From positions 1 to 64,000 of the forward strand of contig NZ_NGJW01000006.1 of the NCBI RefSeq assembly GCF_003987555.1: 64,000 nt of DNA. The letters run 5' to 3'. Positions 60,271-64,000 of the stretch are shown here, piece by piece. Made by a program: the position numbers and the translations under genes. The notes below the pieces were generated by a model. That model was not told the DNA's origin and made no database searches. It saw nothing but the letters and a program-made list of their open reading frames with translations. Positions within the stretch are counted from its first letter, which is position 1. The number at the start of each line of letters is the position of its first letter. Origin of the DNA: Vagococcus lutrae (GTDB taxonomy: Bacteria; Bacillota; Bacilli; Lactobacillales; Vagococcaceae).

Positions 60271-61737
60271 ATGTCAAACAAAGTACGCGTGCGTTATGCA
60301 CCAAGTCCAACGGGACATTTACACATCGGGAATGCCCGTACCGCATTATTTAACTATTTATATGCGAAACATCACGATGGGGAATTTATCATTCGTATTG
60401 AAGACACAGATTTAAAACGTAATATTGAAGGTGGCGAACAAAGCCAGCTAGAAAACTTACAGTGGTTAAATATTGATTGGGTCGAGTCCCCGCAAAAACC
60501 AGGAAAATATGGTCCTTATCGTCAATCAGAACGTAAAGACATCTACTTACCGCTTATCGAACAGTTATTAATGAGTAACTTAGCGTATAAATGTTACTGT
60601 ACTGAAGAAGAGTTAGAAGAAGCACGTGCTGCACAAGAGGCGCGTGGAGAAATGCCTCGTTATGCGGGTACATGTGCCAATCTAACGGCAGAACAACAAG
60701 CAAAATATGAAGCAGAAGGTCGCGATTACGTGATTCGTTTCCGCGCACCACGTAATAAATCTTATAGTTTTGAAGATTTAGTAAAAGGAACAATCACATT
60801 TGAATCGGATAGTGTTGGTGGCGATTTTGTTATCTTAAAACGTGACGGAATGCCAACATATAACTTTGCCGTTGTCGTGGATGACCATTTAATGGAAATC
60901 TCACATGTTTTACGTGGAGATGACCACATTGCGAATACACCAAAACAATTAATGATTTATGAAGCATTTGGTTGGACACCCCCAACATTTGGACATATGA
61001 CGTTAATCATTAATAGTGAAACAGGTAAAAAATTAAGTAAACGTGATGAAACGATTCTTCAATTTATTGAACAGTATCGTGAATTAGGATATTTGCCAGA
61101 AGCGATGTTTAACTTTATCGCATTACTTGGTTGGTCTCCAGTAGGTGAAGAAGAAATCTTTAGTCAAGAAGACTTAATCCGTATGTTTGATGCTGATCGC
61201 TTAAGCAAATCACCCGCAGCGTTTGATGCGAAAAAACTTGAGTGGATTAACAATCAATACATGAAAAAAATGCCATTAGCTGACTTAGTCGAGATGTGTC
61301 ATCCGTTCTTCGTTAAAGAAGGTTTACTATCAGAAAACTTGTCTGCTGACGAGCAAGCATGGTTAGAAAAATTAGTTGCGTTATATCAACCACAAATGAG
61401 CTATGCCGCAGAGATTATTGATTTAAGTCAAATGTTCTTTGATGAGCATCCTACACGTGACGCAGCTTCACAAGAAGTTTTAGCAGGCGAAACAGTTCCG
61501 ACTGTGTTAAAAGCCTTCCGTGAACAAATGTTAGCGTTAGAAGAATTTGATGTGCCGTCAATCAAACAAGCGATTAAAGCTGTCCAAAAAGAAACAGGTG
61601 TTAAAGGGAAAAATCTCTTTATGCCAATTCGTGTAGCAGTTTCAGGACAAATGCACGGACCTGAATTAGGCGATACTATTTTACTTTTAGGAAAAGATAA
61701 AACAATCCAACATTTAGATGAAGCAATGAATGCTTAA
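60271..61737 (+). CDS. gltX: Glutamate-tRNA ligase
   Basis: A 488-residue class I synthetase. The HIGH signature is [13 protein letters not shown] and the KMSKS-type motif is KKLSKRDET. In Firmicutes this enzyme is usually non-discriminating, charging tRNA-Gln with Glu as well. The zinc-binding Cys set CYCTEEE is visible. GGAGGAG precedes the ATG. No terminator separates it from the T-box leader, so some readthrough is possible. Confidence 0.95.
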   Translation: MSNKVRVRYAPSPTGHLHIGNARTALFNYLYAKHHDGEFIIRIEDTDLKRNIEGGEQSQLENLQWLNIDWVESPQKPGKYGPYRQSERKDIYLPLIEQLLMSNLAYKCYCTEEELEEARAAQEARGEMPRYAGTCANLTAEQQAKYEAEGRDYVIRFRAPRNKSYSFEDLVKGTITFESDSVGGDFVILKRDGMPTYNFAVVVDDHLMEISHVLRGDDHIANTPKQLMIYEAFGWTPPTFGHMTLIINSETGKKLSKRDETILQFIEQYRELGYLPEAMFNFIALLGWSPVGEEEIFSQEDLIRMFDADRLSKSPAAFDAKKLEWINNQYMKKMPLADLVEMCHPFFVKEGLLSENLSADEQAWLEKLVALYQPQMSYAAEIIDLSQMFFDEHPTRDAASQEVLAGETVPTVLKAFREQMLALEEFDVPSIKQAIKAVQKETGVKGKNLFMPIRVAVSGQMHGPELGDTILLLGKDKTIQHLDEAMNA

Positions 61738-61743
61738 AACACG

Positions 61744-61930
61744 TATGATAAAGAAGAAGTACTCGATGTATCTTTTTTAGAGAGTCTGTGGTTGGTGCAA
61801 ACAGATAAAGATATCGTAGGAAATGCCTCTTTAAAGTGGGTTTGATGAAAAATTAGTAGTCAAGCACGGCAAACGACCGTTATCGTGAAAGGTCATCTTT
61901 TTGGTGACAAAAAAAAGTGGAACCACGTGA
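61744..61930 (+). ncRNA. T-box leader of cysE-cysS (Cys)
   Basis: AGAGAGTCTGTGGTTGGTGCAAACAGA-like blocks of the stem I distal part begin near 61781. The specifier region GGAAATGCCTC holds TGC (Cys) at 61824-61826. The T-box sequence AAGTGGAACCACG lies at 61915-61927, followed by a terminator. Uncharged tRNA-Cys should stabilise the antiterminator and turn on cysteine synthesis and charging genes. Confidence 0.92.
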
Positions 61931-61969
61931 AAGCGTCTTTTGTTTGGATAAACAAAAGACGCTTTTTTT
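61931..61969 (+). terminator. T-box-controlled terminator before cysE
   Basis: AAGCGTCTTTTGTTT pairs with AAACAAAAGACGCTT around a 4-base loop, followed by T residues. Confidence 0.92.
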
Positions 61970-61991
61970 ATACCAAGAAAGGAGTCTTGCT

Positions 61992-62549
61992 ATGCGACGT
62001 ATTAGAGAAGATATTCGGGCGATTAAGCAGAATGACCCAGCAGCAAGAACGAGTTTGGAAGTCATTTTAACTTATCCTGGAATTCACGCTCTTTGGTTTC
62101 ATCGCGTTTCTCATTTTTTATTTAATCATGGCTTTAAATTACTAGCACGGATTAATTCACAAATTTCGCGTTTTATAACTGGGATTGAAATTCATCCTGG
62201 TGCTCAAATTGGTCGTCGAGTGTTCATTGATCACGGCATGGGGATAGTGATAGGAGAAACAGCGGTGATAGAAGATGATGTCAAGCTCTATCATGGCGTA
62301 ACTTTAGGAGGGACGGGGAAAGAATGTGGTAAACGTCATCCAACTGTTCGAAGAGGAGCGATGATTTCAGCGCATGTCCAAATATTAGGTCCGATTGAAA
62401 TTGGGGAATTTGCTAAAATTGGCGCAGCAGCTGTTGTTTTAGAATCGATTCCTGCGTATGCGACAGCCGTTGGTTTACCGGCGAAAGTCGTGCGGATAGA
62501 TAAAGAGAAACAAGCTATAGAGGAGGCTAAAAATGATACAACTATATAA
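61992..62549 (+). CDS. cysE: Serine acetyltransferase
   Basis: A 185-residue left-handed beta-helix acetyltransferase that makes O-acetylserine, the first step of cysteine synthesis. The hexapeptide repeats begin near residue 65 (IEIHPGAQIGRRVFIDHGMG, including the catalytic His) and run through TLGGTGKECGKRHP. The ATG at 61992, behind AAAGGAG, is preferred to 61917, which lies in the T-box. The 3' end overlaps cysS by 17 bp. Confidence 0.94.
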   Translation: MRRIREDIRAIKQNDPAARTSLEVILTYPGIHALWFHRVSHFLFNHGFKLLARINSQISRFITGIEIHPGAQIGRRVFIDHGMGIVIGETAVIEDDVKLYHGVTLGGTGKECGKRHPTVRRGAMISAHVQILGPIEIGEFAKIGAAAVVLESIPAYATAVGLPAKVVRIDKEKQAIEEAKNDTTI

Positions 62550-63951
62550 TACTTTGACAAGAAAAAAAGAACCTTTTATCCCACAAAATAAAGAAGAAGT
62601 CACCATGTATGTGTGTGGTCCGACTGTCTATAACTACATTCATATTGGAAATGCACGAAGCACTGTCGCGTTTGATACGATTCGTCGCTATTTAGAATAT
62701 CGCGGTTATCCTGTTAAATATGTTTCAAACTTTACCGATGTCGATGATAAGATTATTCGCACTGCTAAAGAACAGGCGATGTCACCTAAAGACTTAAGCG
62801 AAACCTTTATTGAAGCATATCAAGAAGATACAGCTGCTTTAAATGTCCAACCTGCTTGCTGTCATCCAAAAGTAACGGATCACATTGAAGATATTATTGC
62901 GTTTATTGAAGAGCTAATGGTTAAAGGTCATGCGTATGAATCGGATGGCGATGTCTATTATCGGACACGTTCTTTTGAAAATTATGGTCAACTAAGTCAC
63001 CAGTCTTTAGATGATTTAGAAATCGGTGCGAGCCAGCGAACAGGCGATGAGCAATTGAAGAAAGAAGACCCGCTAGATTTTGCTCTTTGGAAAAAAGTAG
63101 CAGATGAAAAAGAACTTTCTTGGGAGTCACCTTGGGGGCCGGGTCGCCCTGGTTGGCATATTGAATGCTCTGTCATGGCAACAAAACATTTAGGCAATAC
63201 AATTGATATTCATGGCGGTGGAGAAGACTTACAGTTTCCACATCATGAAAATGAAATTGCGCAGACTGAAGCGAAAACAGGTCAGCCTTTTGCAAAGTAT
63301 TGGCTACATAACGGGTATGTGACAGTGGGCGAGCAACAAGAGAAAATGAGTAAGTCATTAGGTAATTTTGTCACGGCACATGAGCTCTTGAAAAAAGAAG
63401 ACCCACAAGTCATTCGTTTTGCGTTAGCAACGACTCAATATCGTCGACCTATTCCGTTTAATGAAAAAACTTTAGCAAGTGCTAAAAGTAATTTACAACG
63501 TATTCGATTGGCTGTGAAAAACAGTCAATTTCGTTTAGCTACTGCAGCAGAAGCGTTGCCAGATGATGCAGATATGTTAGCTTATATTGAAGAAATAGAG
63601 CAACGGTTTATTCAAGAAATGGATGATGATATTAATACGGCAAATGGTATTACCGTCATTTATGAATTTATTTCATGGATTAATCATTATTTAGAAAAAG
63701 AAGCTGTTTCCGCAGTGGTTTTAAAGACTTTACTAGAACGTTTGACGGTGATGATGACGATTTTTGGAATTGAATTAAATGAAGAAGCCGATACAGAGAG
63801 TGATGAACGAATTGAAGGGTTAATTCAAGAACGTAATGAAGCAAGAGCGAATCGCGATTTTGCTCGAAGTGATGAGATTCGTGATTTGTTAAAAAATGAG
63901 GGGATAGTCTTGGAAGATACAGCACAAGGCACCCGTTGGAGACGTGAGTAA
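62533..63951 (+). CDS. cysS: Cysteine-tRNA ligase
   Basis: A 472-residue class I synthetase. HIGH motif region CGPTVYNYIHIGNA with the first zinc Cys, the second zinc site in WHIECSVMA and GGGEDLQFPHHENE, and KMSKS as EKMSKSLGNF. It charges tRNA-Cys. It overlaps cysE, with its ribosome site GAGGAG inside cysE, and shares the Cys T-box. Confidence 0.96.
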   Translation: MIQLYNTLTRKKEPFIPQNKEEVTMYVCGPTVYNYIHIGNARSTVAFDTIRRYLEYRGYPVKYVSNFTDVDDKIIRTAKEQAMSPKDLSETFIEAYQEDTAALNVQPACCHPKVTDHIEDIIAFIEELMVKGHAYESDGDVYYRTRSFENYGQLSHQSLDDLEIGASQRTGDEQLKKEDPLDFALWKKVADEKELSWESPWGPGRPGWHIECSVMATKHLGNTIDIHGGGEDLQFPHHENEIAQTEAKTGQPFAKYWLHNGYVTVGEQQEKMSKSLGNFVTAHELLKKEDPQVIRFALATTQYRRPIPFNEKTLASAKSNLQRIRLAVKNSQFRLATAAEALPDDADMLAYIEEIEQRFIQEMDDDINTANGITVIYEFISWINHYLEKEAVSAVVLKTLLERLTVMMTIFGIELNEEADTESDERIEGLIQERNEARANRDFARSDEIRDLLKNEGIVLEDTAQGTRWRRE

Positions 63952-64000
63952 ATGAGTCAATCAACACAACAGTTTGAATTACTAAATGGTTTAGCGTTAG
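63952..64000 (+). CDS. mrnC: Mini-ribonuclease III, N-terminal fragment at the window edge
   Basis: The ATG at 63952 directly follows the cysS stop, and 16 codons (MSQSTQQFELLNGLAL) are visible before the window ends. The sequence and the cysS-mrnC gene order in Firmicutes identify Mini-III, which matures 23S rRNA. The gene is cut only by the window, not broken. Confidence 0.75.
   Translation, partial: MSQSTQQFELLNGLAL

Noticed and set aside
1-64000. CRISPR array, tRNA or rRNA genes, prophage
   Set aside because: No regularly spaced repeats, cloverleaf-like genes with CCA-type ends, or phage structural genes were seen on either strand.

Overview
The window looks like chromosomal DNA of a low-GC Gram-positive coccus of the order Lactobacillales, most likely Enterococcaceae and probably close to Vagococcus or Enterococcus. 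The evidence is the gene neighbourhoods (hisS-aspS behind a T-box, radA-yacL-gltX-cysE-cysS-mrnC, a 6S-type RNA between rarA and a uspA gene), the dairy-coccus-type peptidases PepC and PepV, strong AGGAGG ribosome sites and A+T-rich intergenic regions. No tRNA, rRNA, prophage or CRISPR array was seen. The genus is inference.

Region 1 (1-12.1 kb) is an accessory glycan-use locus bordered on the left by the end of an IS3-like element. It holds three signal-less, hence cytoplasmic, glycosidases (GH1, GH20, GH29), a two-permease plus lipoprotein sugar importer without its own ATPase, a membrane-anchored AraC-type regulator, a YesL-like membrane protein and a small exported protein. The two arms diverge from 6.83-6.98 kb, where operator-like palindromes overlap both promoters. 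Region 2 (12.1-14.9 kb) is a sugar-kinase operon: ROK kinase, mannose-6-phosphate isomerase, fructokinase.

Region 3 (15-31.7 kb) carries stress and transport modules: a flavin reductase, a guanidine-I riboswitch with the ykkCD exporter, a TPP riboswitch with thiT, a ZIP metal transporter, a phosphatase preceded by an unexplained minus-strand transcription unit, YitT, PepC, a phosphonate-type ABC importer with a 5'-nucleotidase, a NADH oxidase under a near-perfect Fur box, UspA, 6S RNA and RarA. Region 4 (31.8-45.6 kb) is mostly core: prmA-rsmE, an autoregulated ABC/TetR operon, rel with a leader terminator, dtd, an SH3b amidase, and hisS-aspS under a T-box.

Region 5 (45.6-64 kb) holds pepV, a DMT transporter, a sirtuin/acetyltransferase cluster, an M42 peptidase, a lipid-flippase-like MATE/MurJ protein, rsuA, a CstR-controlled persulfide operon (rhodanese, CoA-disulfide reductase-rhodanese fusion, CstR), dut, radA, yacL, gltX, and a Cys T-box driving cysE-cysS-mrnC.

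A recurring theme is conditional transcription: four recognised riboregulators (guanidine-I, TPP, His/Asp T-box, Cys T-box), a bare terminator in the rel leader, another between phnD and phnC, and a hairpin that masks the transposase ribosome site. The two most novel-looking items are the orphan minus-strand RNA candidate at about 18.86-18.96 kb and the overlapping Asp/His codons in the hisS-aspS T-box.
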